This document shows, piece by piece, positions 22,395-39,410 of a DNA stretch of 64,000 nucleotides (within the stretch, counting starts at the first letter, position 1; the number at the start of each line of letters is the position of its first letter). The notes below the pieces were generated by a model, which was not told the DNA's origin, searched no databases, and worked only from the letters and a program-made list of their open reading frames with translations. Position numbers and translations under genes: made by a program. Origin of the DNA: Cladochytrium replicatum (Eukaryota > Chytridiomycota > Chytridiomycetes > Cladochytriales > Cladochytriaceae); the NCBI GenBank assembly GCA_025526935.1, contig JAHLKD010000081.1, forward strand, positions 202,489 to 266,488, in the 5' to 3' direction.

Positions 22395-24089
22395 TCTTCC
22401 CACAACAAACATTACCAACACCCTGCCTCGAACTTCAAAGAAGAGAGCTTTGAAACAATCCAAACCATCATCTGAAAGCGAATCAAGTGCAGAACCGGTG
22501 ACTGCACCTGAAACATCTCTGGGATCAGGTTCTGAAGTGGAAGAAGCAGAAGTAGGCCTTGATGTCTAATCAACTGTAACTTCAAACAAACCGGCGCGAC
22601 GTGGTATTGAAGGGGATGCTGACTATTTACTCATTGACGGACTCTGTCCTGCTTCAGACATACGACTTTGGTATCTTAAATTCAAAGCAAGCGGCTACAG
22701 CTACGACTGGGAGCACTTCATCAGCAACTGTCAAACAAATCGTGATGAATGCGGCCCAAGATTTGTTGTTCAAGGGTTGATCGACTGACACAACTCTGAC
22801 AGCAAGCTAGTTCGTCAAGCCCTGAATGAAATTCACGATAAATGCAGTGGACGAACGGAGTTCATAACAGCAGCAAACGCCTATAGTATGGAGTGCTTGA
22901 AAAGCTCTTCATTTCAGAAGGAAACAACATTTCTGGACTTTTACAGGTGGCAGGGACACAAGTACGGCATTTACAGAAGAATGCCTGTCACTGCAAAGGT
23001 TGACGAGTTCCAAGCGACCATCAAACGAGCAGATGTGGACCGTGAAAGGACAAAACAGGTCCTCAAACAGTTAGAACGACTGTTGAACATGACAAAAGAT
23101 CTTGAAGAGACGGCAATGAACAAGAGAAGGACCCGCATTGCAGCAGAAGTGCGAGTGAAGGCTCTCATTGATGAATTGGGCAGGGCAGGTGCATTGATTC
23201 AGCACAGCGAGCACGAAGAGCTAGCAAGATTCAGGGAGATCACTGCTGCAATGGAAAGGGAGAAGCAGACAACTTCCCAGGAGATTTCATGGAAATCATG
23301 TGTGACCGCCCTGGAGGGAGAGCTTGCTGCTCTGAAACGACAGGCAGGTCATTCAGATGCTGCAGCACGGCCGGCGCCAACATCAACGGGCGGCGGCCCA
23401 ATAAGCATATCGTCGGCTATCAAGGGGATTGGTAGAATTCCGAAGGTACATCAAACCAGTTCTCCAACCAGTTCCCTTGCATTGCTTAGCCTGCAGCAGC
23501 ACCGTCGTACGGCTATCCTTTTGGTGAAAGAGGTCATCCAGGGTATCTGCTTCCAGATGCATAAGATCAATGAGGTTATTTATGACCTTAAATTGCTGCC
23601 TCTTCCACCATCAATCAAGTACGTCAGTGTTAACTACGAAGTCCTCTCCCGAAATGAGTTTTACAGCCCATATTTGTTGAATCTGATGACCGCTAGAGCC
23701 GAACATCAACTTCAAGTAGCAGTGCTCGGAGCAGCCTTACTCTTCTTTGGGTGCACATTTTGCTCGGAAACTGGATACGGCACAATAATTCGCCAAGTAC
23801 GTCTGCCACTATCTATCGCATGTTCAGAGCATTAGTGGATGCATATCCTTCTGAGTGGCTAAGGTTCTGGACGGCATACATCGGGCATCTTTCGTCCATA
23901 ACGCTCCCTGAGGTGGATTGGAAACCTTGGAAGACAGGTTTAGCCAAGGATTTCATGCTTTCAAATGACGACATCAATCGGTTCATCAGGACTGGGTTGG
24001 CGAAGGACATAAAGAGTGGTGGATGGGACTCTGACGATATGAACCAGATACAGAAGCTGATTTGGGCTGTTCCACCTATCAACTTGTGA
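22395..24089 (+). pseudogene. Broken gene for an unrecognised coiled-coil protein
   Basis: One forward frame stays coding-like from about 22395 to 23790, broken only by TAA at 22567-22569 and TGA at 22786-22788. It reads a Ser/Glu-rich start (KPSSESESSAEPVT), then ADYLLIDGLCPASDIRLWYL, then WEHFISNCQTNRDECGPRFV. After the second stop comes a charged helical stretch (about 22990-23350: KQVLKQLERLLNMTKDLEE, EELARFREITAAMEREKQ) that looks like a coiled coil. At about 23790 the frame shifts to one ending at 24089 (YPSEWLRFWTAYIGHLSSI, DDINRFIRTGLAKDIKSGG). I do not recognise the family. Two stops and a frame change suggest a decayed gene, perhaps once part of a mobile element; introns could explain part of this. 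Confidence 0.5.
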
Positions 24090-25285
24090 TTGTTCAGTGG
24101 AGTTTTGTTTCTCTTTACAATAGTGCTTCTAAATAACACACGGTCCAAACAAACACAAATGTAAATATCCGTGTTCTAACTCAAGTTCAATCAATACTGT
24201 CCTGGGCAACAAAAACCTGGCTGGTCAGGGTCGGGTACGGGTTTCAACTACTTCGGGTCTGGGTATTCCCTTCGTACCCGTCAGTGACCCAGCGGGTGCC
24301 TGGACAAACACGACCCAAAACAAGGGTTTGATGCGGGTCGCCACTGAAACCTGGACCTGACCCGGACCCGCCGAACCTTACTTGGGATTGCACATGGGAC
24401 AGACAGCTATGATGTATTACAACCGCCTTGCAGCCAGATCAGCGCTGGCAATTGTGAAGAGAAACTTAGAAAGTGCGTCATTTTTGGAAGAGTGTTCAAT
24501 TCTGTCTTGTTTGTGGTGTTTGTGTTAGTGCTTGTTCTCATATGTTTTTGTTTGCGGGAAGAACTGCTACTATATGCTAGTATTTTCCAGCTGAACAGAG
24601 AAAGATGGATTTTGTGCTCATGTTATGAGCCAAATCTCGATGCATTGACCGTTCCTCATTGCAGAAAAACAGGATACTTGTCCTAACAATTAACATAAAA
24701 CATGTGGGGGTACAAATTCTGATCCAAAGAACTATCAACCTCGAACTTGACAGAAAAAATACTGAAGATAGAACAAAAATAAAAAAAATAAGTGCATTTA
24801 ATACTAGCTACTCAGACAATGTGGAAGGAACCTGTGATCCCTCAAACAATAACGTGCACATAACAAGCTCTCCACTAAATTCCTTTCCAGCTATTGCCTT
24901 TTTTCCCATCAGACCATTACTCAGGTGCAAAATGAATAACATTTTGATCAAGGGGGAAAATAGTTGGCTCAGTTTTCCGAAGCCTTTTAGAGCTTAGAGC
25001 ATTTCAAGTTGTTCTTCTTGATACAATCATTTTGTCTCACTAATTTGTGCCAGATGATCAGATAGAAGCATTAAACAGATTAGTAACTCTCACTAAGTAG
25101 AAGCAAAGGCTTGTTATTTATCACCTTTCTTTGACTTCTGGAGTGGAGACTTGAAACATAGAATGTACCTCTTCTGCAAAAGTTCTCACGATCTCGAACA
25201 AGTCTCCGTGGGTAATCTTCTATGGTTCGCAGCGTCCCATTCACTTTGAAATTGCGAATAGTTTCAAGCTCGAGGATCACTGATC
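24090..25285. other. Gene-free region with a GGGTC/GACCC-rich block
   Basis: At about 24215-24375 the sequence is packed with variants of GGGTCNGGT and its complement (GGGTCGGGTACGGG, then GACCCGGACCCGCC), giving partial inverted repeats. The remaining sequence to 25285 is AT-rich with only short open frames. No gene is supported. Confidence 0.5.
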
Positions 25286-25538
25286 ATGGCGACTAAGAAT
25301 TGCACCGGCTTTCGTTCCGAAATCGCCCTTATTCAAGCGATCCGCAGTGTTCTTTCCTCTGTCCGAGCTTGTCTTCGCCACTCATCCGTAGATCCAGTAA
25401 GTGTAAGTCGATCCGATCCTGATGCTTTCTTGAGACACGGGACATAGCGGATATCGCTAGGACACACCTGAGGAAAGGGAAAGGCGTTGGGAGGAAGGAC
25501 TTTCGACATCGACCTGCCCACACCTTAAAATTGAATAA
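25286..25538 (+). CDS. Possible 62-residue spliced small protein
   Basis: Exon 1 (25286-25396) encodes MATKNCTGFRSEIALIQ followed by AIRSVLSSVRACLRHSSVDP. It ends at a good donor (GTAAGTGT). After a 64-base intron, exon 2 (25461-25538) starts at CTAG/GAC in the same phase and encodes DTPEERERRWEEGLSTS, then TCPHLKIE and TAA. The joined product has 62 residues, no signal peptide, and a charged second half. I do not recognise the family. Support is limited to the clean start, splice signals and stop. Chance cannot be excluded for so short a gene. It lies 379 bases before CCT2 on the same strand. Confidence 0.4.
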
Positions 25539-25917
25539 TGCAGCTTGTCTCGGACCCGATTACAGATATGTTGTGCATCAAATCCAATTCCTCGGGATCA
25601 CACAGCACGATGGATCGCAATCGACATAATTTTCACTGGCCATTTTCTGCTGCAGCGGAGCTTGAAATCGGGCGGGGGCCACACTTTAATGATTTTTCAA
25701 TTCATATTCTAGCTTTATGACCTACCCATACTCTTTTTTCGATCATCAAAGCTTACTGCTCGCCATACGATCAATGATCTGCTTAATTATTTCCAAGGGA
25801 TCTCAAATCCTTGCTCACGTGACGTTCCCAACTCAGCAGAAAAACCTCAGTCTTTGCTGGTCCGCAGATCCCCGCTGAAAACAGCCAAAATTCCTCGAAT
25901 ACAGCATAGAACTCACA
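25539..25917. promoter_or_regulatory. CCT2 upstream region
   Basis: 379 bases between the possible small gene and the CCT2 start codon, presumably with the CCT2 promoter and leader. No individual element was recognised. Confidence 0.4.
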
Positions 25918-28075
25918 ATGGTACTTACAAATGCTAATCGTGTATCTGTCGCGTCGTAGACGCCGACTTAGGCAGATCGCTTCTCGGACACGCACTGACC
26001 CATTTCCACTTTCACAGTCGGGTCTCGCACCAGTTCAGATCTTCCAGGAGAACGCGACAGAAGAACGTGCCGAGAATGCGCGTCTGGTATAAACACTCTC
26101 CCGTCCTCCGGCTTCGCTTTTTCATATCCATTTGTACTCTAGTCGTCCTTCGTAGGCGCGATCGCCGTCGGCGACCTCGTAAAATCAACGCTGGGACCCC
26201 AAGGCATGGTAAGAAAGAATACACCTCCTCCCGAATCCTCAACGTAAAACCCAAACCTCACCTTTTCCTTCACCCAAGGACAAAATCCTGCAATCGATGA
26301 CCACAGGCGACGTCGTTGTGACCAACGACGGTGCGACCATCCTCAAATCCATCGCGCTCGACAACGCCGCCGCCAAGGTCCTCGTCAACATCTCGAAGGT
26401 GCAGGACGATGAGGTGGGGGACGGCACGACGTCGGTGTGCGTGCTGGCCGCGGAGCTGCTGCGCGAGGGCGAGAGGCTTGTGCATCAGAAGGTGCATCCG
26501 CAGACCATTATCGATGGGTACAGGATCGCGAGCAGGGTCGCGCACGAGGCTTTAACGGCTTCGGCTTTGGATCATAGGTACGAAGGGAAGGACGGGATGA
26601 TGTGTTGAAAATATTGGCTGAAGCCTGGTGGTTTCTTTTCAAAAGCAAGGATGCGGAGGCGTTTAAGGAGGACCTGATCAATATTGCGAAGACGACGTTG
26701 AGTTCGAAGGTGCTTTCGCAGGATAAGGAGTACTTTGCACGGTTGGCGGTGGACGCTGTTCTCCGTCTCAAGGTTTGTGGGAGGAGGTGTGAGGGGTGAG
26801 TTATTTTGGACTAACTATATGTTGTCTATTTTTAGGGCAGCACAAATTTGGACAACATTCAAGTTATCAAAAAGTCGGGAGGAAAGCTGACCGACTCGTA
26901 TTTGGATGAGGGTGAGAAAGATCGAAAAGGACAAAGATGAGTGAGCTCGTAATATCTGTTTCCAGGATTCATCCTTGACAAGAGAATCGGTGTGAACCAA
27001 CCCAAGAGGATCGAGAATGCAAAGATTCTGGTCGCCAACACCCGTAGGCGATTGCGATGGATTTTTCTAATCAAAGGAATTAATTTCTCATTTCAGCAAT
27101 GGACACGGACAAGGTGAAGATCTTTGGAGCGCGTGTGAGGGTCGAAGCGACGGGCCAGCTCGCGGAGCTTGAGCGAGCCGAGCGTGACAAGATGAAGGCA
27201 AAGGTTGAAAAAATCAAAGCGCACGGGATCAACTGCTTTGTGAACCGACAGTTGATCTACAACTGGCCTGAGCAGCTCTTTGCGGATTCGGGCATCATGG
27301 CTATCGAGCACGCAGATTTCGACGGGATTGAGAGGTTGGCGCTTGTGACTGGTGGGGAGATTACTTCGACGTTCGACCACCCCGACTTGGTGCAGCTCGG
27401 ACACTGTGACTTGATCGAGGAGATTATGATTGGAGAGGACAGGGTATGAAGTGTCAGTGGGTGGACACGAGAGCTTCGGGTGGACTCATATACATTATAG
27501 TTGATCAAATTCTCTGGAGTAGCAGCTGGCGAGGCGTGCACGATTGTGCTTCGCGGAGCTACGACACAGTTGCTGGACGAAGCAGAGCGATCGCTCCACG
27601 ATGCGCTGTGTGTGCTCTCGCAGACGGTACAGGAGCCACGGGTAGTGTTGGGAGGAGGATGCTCGGAGTGTTTGATGGCGAAGGCAGTGGAGGAGACGGC
27701 AGCGGTGACGGCCGGGAAGAAAGCGCTAGCGATCGAGAGCTTTGCCAAGGCGCTCCGACAGGTATGAAGTGAGTAGCGCTCAGATTGAGGGTAACATGAA
27801 TAATGTAAATGCAGCTGCCAACGATCATTGCGGACAATGGTGGATACGACTCGTCTGATCTTGTCGCACAGTTGAGGGCAGCGCACAACGAGGGGCAGAG
27901 CACAACAGGGCTGGACATGAGGCAGGGAACGATAGGGGATATGGTCGGGCTTGGGATCACTGAGAGTTTCAAGCTGAAGCGGCAGGTGTTGCTTTCAGCC
28001 AGCGAGGCAGCAGAGATGATTCTTCGGGTAGACAATATCCTGCGGAGTGCACCGCGCCAACGCACACGCGAGTGA
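25918..28075 (+). CDS. CCT2: T-complex protein 1 subunit beta (CCT2)
   Basis: Subunit of the cytosolic group II chaperonin TRiC/CCT, which folds actin and tubulin. Ten exons (25918-25920, 26018-26086, 26143-26208, 26279-26577, 26646-26772, 26836-26911, 26966-27043, 27097-27443, 27501-27761, 27815-28075) give 528 residues; human CCT2 has 535. ATP-site motifs: [27 protein letters not shown], and [22 protein letters not shown]2-specific stretches: [76 protein letters not shown] and [12 protein letters not shown]. The first coding exon is nothing but the ATG; the chosen splice joins it to [20 protein letters not shown], the usual CCT2 start. Confidence 0.95.
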
Positions 28076-28285
28076 ATGAATGGAGATAATACACGGTGAT
28101 AATACGAACGCCGCGCATCACCAACAACAACAATAATACCATCAGTTAGTAATAATCATTAATCACCAGCAACCCAACGTGGCTATGCACCCCACTTCTC
28201 CCACCCTCCCACCCACTCCCACCAACACCACCAACAACAGTCATTTCTTCACCGTCTCCCTTCACACGACCCGCTGCATCCCGAC

Positions 28286-33478
<5,193 letters not shown>

Positions 33479-33654
33479 AATTGAGATTTTTCAGTTTCCT
33501 TTTTTTTAGAGCCTCTTTATTTTGATTTTGATTTTGATATTAGCAAAGCAAGCGAAGTGAAAGACAGCAAAAAGAAGCGGTTCGATGAGAACAACAGTGT
33601 AACGACCAGTATCAATAGCCTCAGGAGAGAACCCCATCTAGATGCGACAGATGG

Positions 33655-34794
33655 TTGGTTGGTCCCAATAGTGCTGATGGTGCACAACCGACACAACGAC
33701 CGTTCTCACCCCCATCCCCATCCCCGTCCCATCCGCAACATTACTCGTCAAGCAACAGCAATCTGCCAATCTTGGATCCACATCCAGCCAGCGCCCTTCC
33801 CTTCAACCTCCCTCCCACCCCTCCTGCCCCTCCTACCCCGCAACTCGACTTTTTCACCTACAGAGCCTCGACTGCTCCCTCTCTCGCCCGCTCGGACTCG
33901 TCTGCCACCGTTGCTGCCCAATATGATTTTTCAGCTATTCAACGCGCATATGGACAACAGCAGGCATGGGAACGACCATCGACACCCAGGTCAACTTGCT
34001 TGCTTCAGACCTATTCCAACTGCGCGATCGCTTCCAGTCCGGCTCTGCGACGCTAGTGCGCATCTCATCACCACCCACTTACTCCAACAACACTCCTCCC
34101 CCACCGTGGGACTATCACAACACCTCTCCGCCAACTCAACCTTCCTCCGTCCTCTCTCTCGACCGCGCAAACCCAACCCCAGCGCCAGACCGCTCCTTCG
34201 ACCGCATCTCCGCACCCCCCGGCCCGCGCTCGAGCCCCTTCCGATTCTCGCACTCGCCCATTTCCCGAAAACTCCCTCAGGCGCTGGTCGTCTGCGGTCA
34301 ACGCCCCCGAAGTCTCTTGGAACGATCTGTACCCATTCTACGCCTCCCGGCCCGCACCGGCAACGAGGCCAAGCTGTACTGAAGGACATCCACCGCCACG
34401 GCGCAGGAGGCTGTGGCCAAGCGAGCAGGCAAGCGGGTGCAGACTGAAGCAGGTGGAGACCATCGAGCACGCGCTGTTTGACTGTCCGAGCTCCAGACAC
34501 TTTTGGGCGAACCTGAGCGCGTTCCTGCCCATCGTGCTTCCGGGATTCGGCTGCGAAGGCTACAAGATCGCGCTTGCGGACGTGGTGTTCTTTTTCCCGG
34601 CGCTGCGGACGGGGATGAACAGGAACGACGTGCACGCGCTCGTGATCCATTCCGTTGCGTTGTGGGCGCTCTGGGGCTCGCGCGGGGCGGGCACGGGCGG
34701 CGGCGCCTCGCCGGGACCAGCCATTTGGATTACCAATCATTCGAGCAGGTACCTGTTCGATCAAACTCTTCAGTTTGTTGATAAGTGCCACTGA
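33655..34794 (+). pseudogene. Fragment resembling the C-terminus of a non-LTR reverse transcriptase, interrupted
   Basis: From 34057 to 34791 one frame encodes LRRWSSAVNAPEVSWNDLYP, later VETIEHALFDCPSSRHFW and VIHSVALWALWGSR, then a stop. The ETIEH-x3-FDC-x5-FW pattern is typical of the zinc-binding region after reverse transcriptase in non-LTR retroelements (zf-RVT type). The same frame is open upstream to 33655 with a Pro/Ser-rich stretch (LDFFTYRASTAPSLARS) but broken by TAG at 34054-34056, and the expected cysteines before ETIEH are incomplete. Very C-rich sequence keeps all three frames open, so the boundaries are uncertain. No reverse transcriptase palm domain is present. Confidence 0.4.
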
Positions 34795-37207
34795 GTTGAG
34801 TTGTATTTAATCAATTCGCCGGGCAATATGGCGTGGACGTTTTCCTGTCGCGGATCCAGGCGCGGATATCACTCGAGTTTGAGGAGGCGCTCGTGAGCGC
34901 GCAGCATAGCGCGGCTGGACTCCCGCAGCAGCCAGAAAACGGGCGCCCGGTCGCTTGCGCGGAGCTCGAGTCTGAGCGGGTCGACCCTCGCCGCGGACGA
35001 GTTTGGCAACTCGTGGTTTATCGCCATAATCAGTTGGTCCAACGCTTCGCGGTGATACATCACGGTTTATCAAGGCGCTTCGCGCCTTGTTTGCCACAAT
35101 CAGTTTGTCCAACGCTTCGCGTTGATATAACAAGGTATACGATGAACGGGATTTCTTGGGGATACGTTGAGGGGTTGATTTGGATATTTGTTTTGGGTTT
35201 GGGTGATGAGTTGAGAGCGATCGCGGGTTAAGTGGTATGCAGGAGTTATTCTTTGCTTGCTTTTGGTTTCTTGGCCGCATACAAAATACAGCTTTTAGCT
35301 CCCTTTGTTTTTGCATTAAATTGTTGTGATTGTGTTTATCATCCCTGAATCTATGGACAGTGGATTTTGTAAGTGCATGGTGAACTCATTTCACAACAGG
35401 TTTGCTTGGATCCACTTAGGTGGGGTTTGATAACATTCTCATCAGAACTAGCCGAAGCTCTTGGCTTGATTCGGATGCCGCTGAACTGCGAACCTCGTCA
35501 CCCATCGTTTGTTTCAAAAAATGGTTGTTACGCAAATAAATGGTTTCCTCTTAGGTATGGACCAAGCAAGTTAGAAGATGTCAACGCAACCCCCATTGCG
35601 AACGATGACACCGTAAGCGACATGAGGATCTTTAGATGATAATTTCAAACTCTTCGTCATCACTCCTTTGAAGGACCGCTGGATCAAAATACGTTGACAT
35701 CTCGCCAGTTCTTCGCATGTAGGACCAATGACGAGAGGGCTCACAATCATATAACTCCAATGCCTTTGTGAAAACCATGACAAAGAATATGTGTCGAAAC
35801 AACGACACTCGAACGACTCCCCCGAATCCCCGCAGAGACAACCAAATCTCGGAAAGGAAATCCGAGTTGAAAGGCTTCGTCCGATTGGATCATCGATTCG
35901 TAACTGGACCATCTGTCAAATATCAAAGCAATATCAAACGATCGAGCTCGAATGATCTCGAAGACTTTGCGCAGATATTTTGCGAGCGGAAGAGATGCAA
36001 GCAAATCGGACGGGATTCGTCGATCACCACCCATAACTGTTGGAGTGACAGCTCGGCAACCGATCCTTTTTTTGCTGAACAAAATTCTGAATTCATTCTG
36101 CCCTCGTTCGGACACCTCAAAATCAAAATCTTTTCCACATGCTTTTTGATAACAGACTTCACCACGGAGCAGAAGCTGCGTTTGATATATGCGCAGATCT
36201 ACAGAATACAGCGCGACAGCAACGGTAAACGTGCTTTGGACACATTGATTCATATATGATTGGATTTTGCAATATTTTGAGCATCACTTGATTCACTCAA
36301 TCATGATTCCTATGGACCCCTATCATTAGTGAGACTGACCAAGACCAAATCAAGAGTTTTTGATTCCAGAAGAAGCAATGTATGCGTCAATAATGGGAAA
36401 ATGACACAATGGAACAAATTGACTGTTGAGTACAACACTGCTGTGATAAGTTACAGTAGACCTTGCAATATTCTTGCATTTATTGGGCACAGCATTCTCG
36501 TCTTCACCAAAGCATTGGCTTCAAAATTTTACATCTTAGACATAGCTTTTGGTCTTCATTTCTTACATGGACAGAAGTCACTCGGTGTGTTGGACTTTGG
36601 AAATGCAGTAATAGCTTATGTCGACTGGGAGTTGTGAACGAAACCCCTTTTTTGTTCTATTGCACTACTTTTATAGTTTTGTTGTGCTGTTGTATCTTCT
36701 TGCCTCCTGCCTGGCCCCTTGAAGCTTCATGGATCTTCTTAGCCTGTAGAAGTTCTTTTAATTCTTGGGCCGCTATTTCACGGTGGGTGATTTTGGTCTT
36801 GCTGTAACTATTAAGCATTGGTTAGATAAAGCCTGTGCCTGGTTCCAAACCAGAGAGAGGCAAGTTCAGGCAACTTGATAGGCCATATGTTATGAGCCGG
36901 CAGTAACGTGAGCAACTGTTACAGGGAATGTCATGCAAGATCTATTAAAAATAGAGATGTTCAAAGAATAACAATAATAGAGATACACAGAAAAGAGCTT
37001 GAGGAACTGATATTGTGATTGATTCTTTATGCCATAAAGGCAGTGAAAAAGCTGAGAAGGATTTTAAGAGTTGGTTAAGTGCAGTTGAATGGAAAAGTAA
37101 AAAAGAACGATTAAACTTGAAGTGAACATAACGGAGAATATTGAACAGTGTCCAAACGTGCAGGACAACATTTATAAATGGTAGAAATAGAGGGGTGGGC
37201 TTAAGGT
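34795..37207. other. Unassigned region
   Basis: A possible continuation of the retroelement fragment (about 34833-35010, RIQARISLEFEEALVSAQ) is followed by AT-rich sequence. Around 35747-36259 both strands carry open frames of about 165 codons, neither with a recognisable motif. No gene is called. 36260-37207 shows only short frames. Confidence 0.4.
35031..35127 (+). repeat. 27-base direct repeat flanking a perfect hairpin
   Basis: CAGTTGGTCCAACGCTTCGC then GGTGATA (35031-35057) recurs with two changes at 35101-35127. Between them lies CAAGGCGC-TTC-GCGCCTTG (35071-35089), a perfect 8-base stem with a 3-base loop. Confidence 0.75.
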
Positions 37208-39410
37208 TCAGTTCACCACAATAGGAGTTCTAAGCTGCTCCAACCTCCTTTGCACAATCAACTCAAGGGACCGGTCTAAAATTGCCTCAAGCTGCAAGGC
37301 TTTCCAAAGGTCCCTAGGAATGATGTCCAACTCCTTCCCTTGGCCATGCCGCCTTCTGAACTCCTCCACTGGATCCACATCATCATGTCCAACTCGGTGA
37401 ATCTGATCCAGCTGCTCCAATTCGCTCATGATCCCCTCGAGCAGCGCTCCTTTGTCTTCTTCCTCTGCCCCGATATCACGAGTCGCCTCATTGTGCAAGT
37501 CATCAGAATGAAAGAGAGAGTGGATGTCTTCACTAACAGGCCAGACACGATATCGGAGCTGTTTGACTGTTTGCGATTGGAGCGCATGGAGGTGAAGTGA
37601 GAGTGCATGCTCAGACTTAATTGCGTACTTGAGTGCATCTTTGTATCGGTTGCGACGAACCGAGCAACGAGCAAGCTGGAAGAAAGATTTTGCATGGTCG
37701 AACGTGGAGATAGAACCGCAACTCAGTCGTGTTAGCACCTCGATGCACTCTAAAGAGAGTTTAGATTGGAGCAAAGTATATCCTGATGAAGTACCTTCGC
37801 GAAGGTGGATCTCAGATGCAAAGTCGCGGTCGTCTTCAGCAATCTTTGCCCGCCGTTCGAGGTCTTGGATATGAGCAATGTAATCGGATGTCTGCAAGTG
37901 CAAATCCCCACCCCGGGATCGTTGCTGAGTGGGAAAACGGACCTTCGTGCGTGCCTTTAGCTTTTCTGCTACGAGCTCGTCCCTCGTGAGTGCTCGTTTT
38001 AAAGCCGCTGCATGGTATCAACACTGAAATGTCACCAATGTTCGCTTCTCAAAGTTTAAACCCACATTCTGCCTCCAACGCAATCCTCACGGCCGCAGCC
38101 GCCGTTCCGAACGTCGCACCTTTCCTCCCAACTGTTGATATTCCTCTGGCCCTCGGACGTGGCCTGAACTTATTGGACTTCCCAAACATACTTGTTGGGG
38201 GCTTCCCGTAATTCGAGCTCATAATCTTGAACTTCGGCTTTCCGTTCTTGTTGCTCGCCGCTGTCCATCCAATCTTGATCGCGCGACTTCGGATCGCTTC
38301 CCGCATTCTTGCTTTACGCGCTACGATGTTCTTCTCAGCTTGCGTTTGTCCGAGAATCGGGATGGAAGACCTGAACCAATCTGTTGATGTGTGTTTGCGG
38401 AGATCGAAAGAGGAGAGGGTGGAATTTGTCGGTAGAGAGCGGGGTTTGCGGTTTTTTTTGCGTCCCGATGAGCATGCTGGCGGGCGAACATCGATGGCTC
38501 TGGATCTCCCTTCAACTGTGGGGTCAACGGGAACAGTAATGAATGGAGTTAAATTAAAACGCTTCGTATATCTTGGATACCTCCTTTGGCTACCGACAAC
38601 GCACGCTCACCGGCAACTTTTACGACGTCGGCTTTGTGAAGCTTTCCGCCAGTCGGAACCGAGAATGCGGGTCTGGACTCAATAGCCTTTGCTTTCTATA
38701 TAAGAATTCAATGCTTTGAGGGGCTGAGACGACAGAGCACCACTTACGGCAGGCTCAAGGATCCCGCGAGTGCCAGTTGTCTTTCGCTGTCCTGGTGCAT
38801 AAGAGAGCCGTCTCAACAACCGTTCGTATGGGGAATCACTCTGTGTTCCATTATTCGCCGCGGGAATCCAAGGTGGGCGTACTTCCTCTCCCTCTGGAAC
38901 AATTGTATGAGCAACTAAACACGAATCTGTGTCAATATCTGAAAGAAAGCAACGAAGTTACCAACGTGGATCTAGCGCACCCGACCATCGACGTTTCCTC
39001 TGCTCAGCTTTAAGCTTAAAGACTGCCTCTTCAAATGGATCAGTGTTGTAAATCGCGTCAGCCTGATAGCCATCCTCCAAGGCAGGGGTGCTTTCAGAGA
39101 AGTAGCTGGTGCCCTCTGGGTATATGTCGGGGTCTGGGTAGGATGGACCAGAGCTCGAAGACTCAATAACTGAAAGCCTGTTGCTTGATGAATCAGGTGC
39201 TCCGCTCTCTAAGTCGTACCGATCCTCCTCCACATCAACCTTGGGCTCGTCAACATGATCTTCCTCCTCGAGACCTTGTTCATATTCAAGACCACCATCA
39301 TCGTACTCGAATTCTTCCTCCTCGTAGTCCTCATCATCTCCATCTTCTTTCTCCTGGACGTCATCTTCGAACTCGAACTCGGGATCAGAGTTGCCCCCAC
39401 TTTCGTTCAT
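37208..39410 (-). CDS. Unrecognised 641-residue protein with acidic N-terminus
   Basis: Six exons (39410-38966, 38914-38748, 38695-38581, 38515-38066, 38007-37943, 37891-37208) join in one frame to 641 residues with clean splice sites. Residues 1-65 are strongly acidic (EFEFEDDVQEKEDGDDEDYE). Then comes a conserved-looking block, LDPLAHTIVPEGEEVRPPWI. A basic, Ser/Lys/Arg-rich middle follows (SSGRKKNRKPRS, MREAIRSRAIKIGW, FRPRPRARGISTVGRK). The C-terminal half is helical and could hold a TPR- or MIT-like bundle (FDHAKSFFQLARCSVRRNRY, DALKYAIKSEHALSLHLHAL) before a Leu-rich end. No signal peptide or membrane segment is seen. I know no family with this layout; a nuclear role is only a guess from composition. 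It is transcribed divergently from DHX29, 45 bases away. Confidence 0.8.

Noticed and set aside
24215-24375. CRISPR-like or regulatory GGGTC array
   Set aside because: Units are irregular, overlapping and without spacers; it is a simple GC-rich repeat block.
33557-34447. 296-codon forward frame and a 266-codon antisense frame at 33991-34791
   Set aside because: The C-rich sequence keeps several frames open on both strands; only the frame with the ETIEH motif shows protein-like similarity.
35747-36259. Overlapping open frames of about 165 codons on both strands
   Set aside because: Neither has a motif, plausible splice partners or clear coding bias, so no gene is called.
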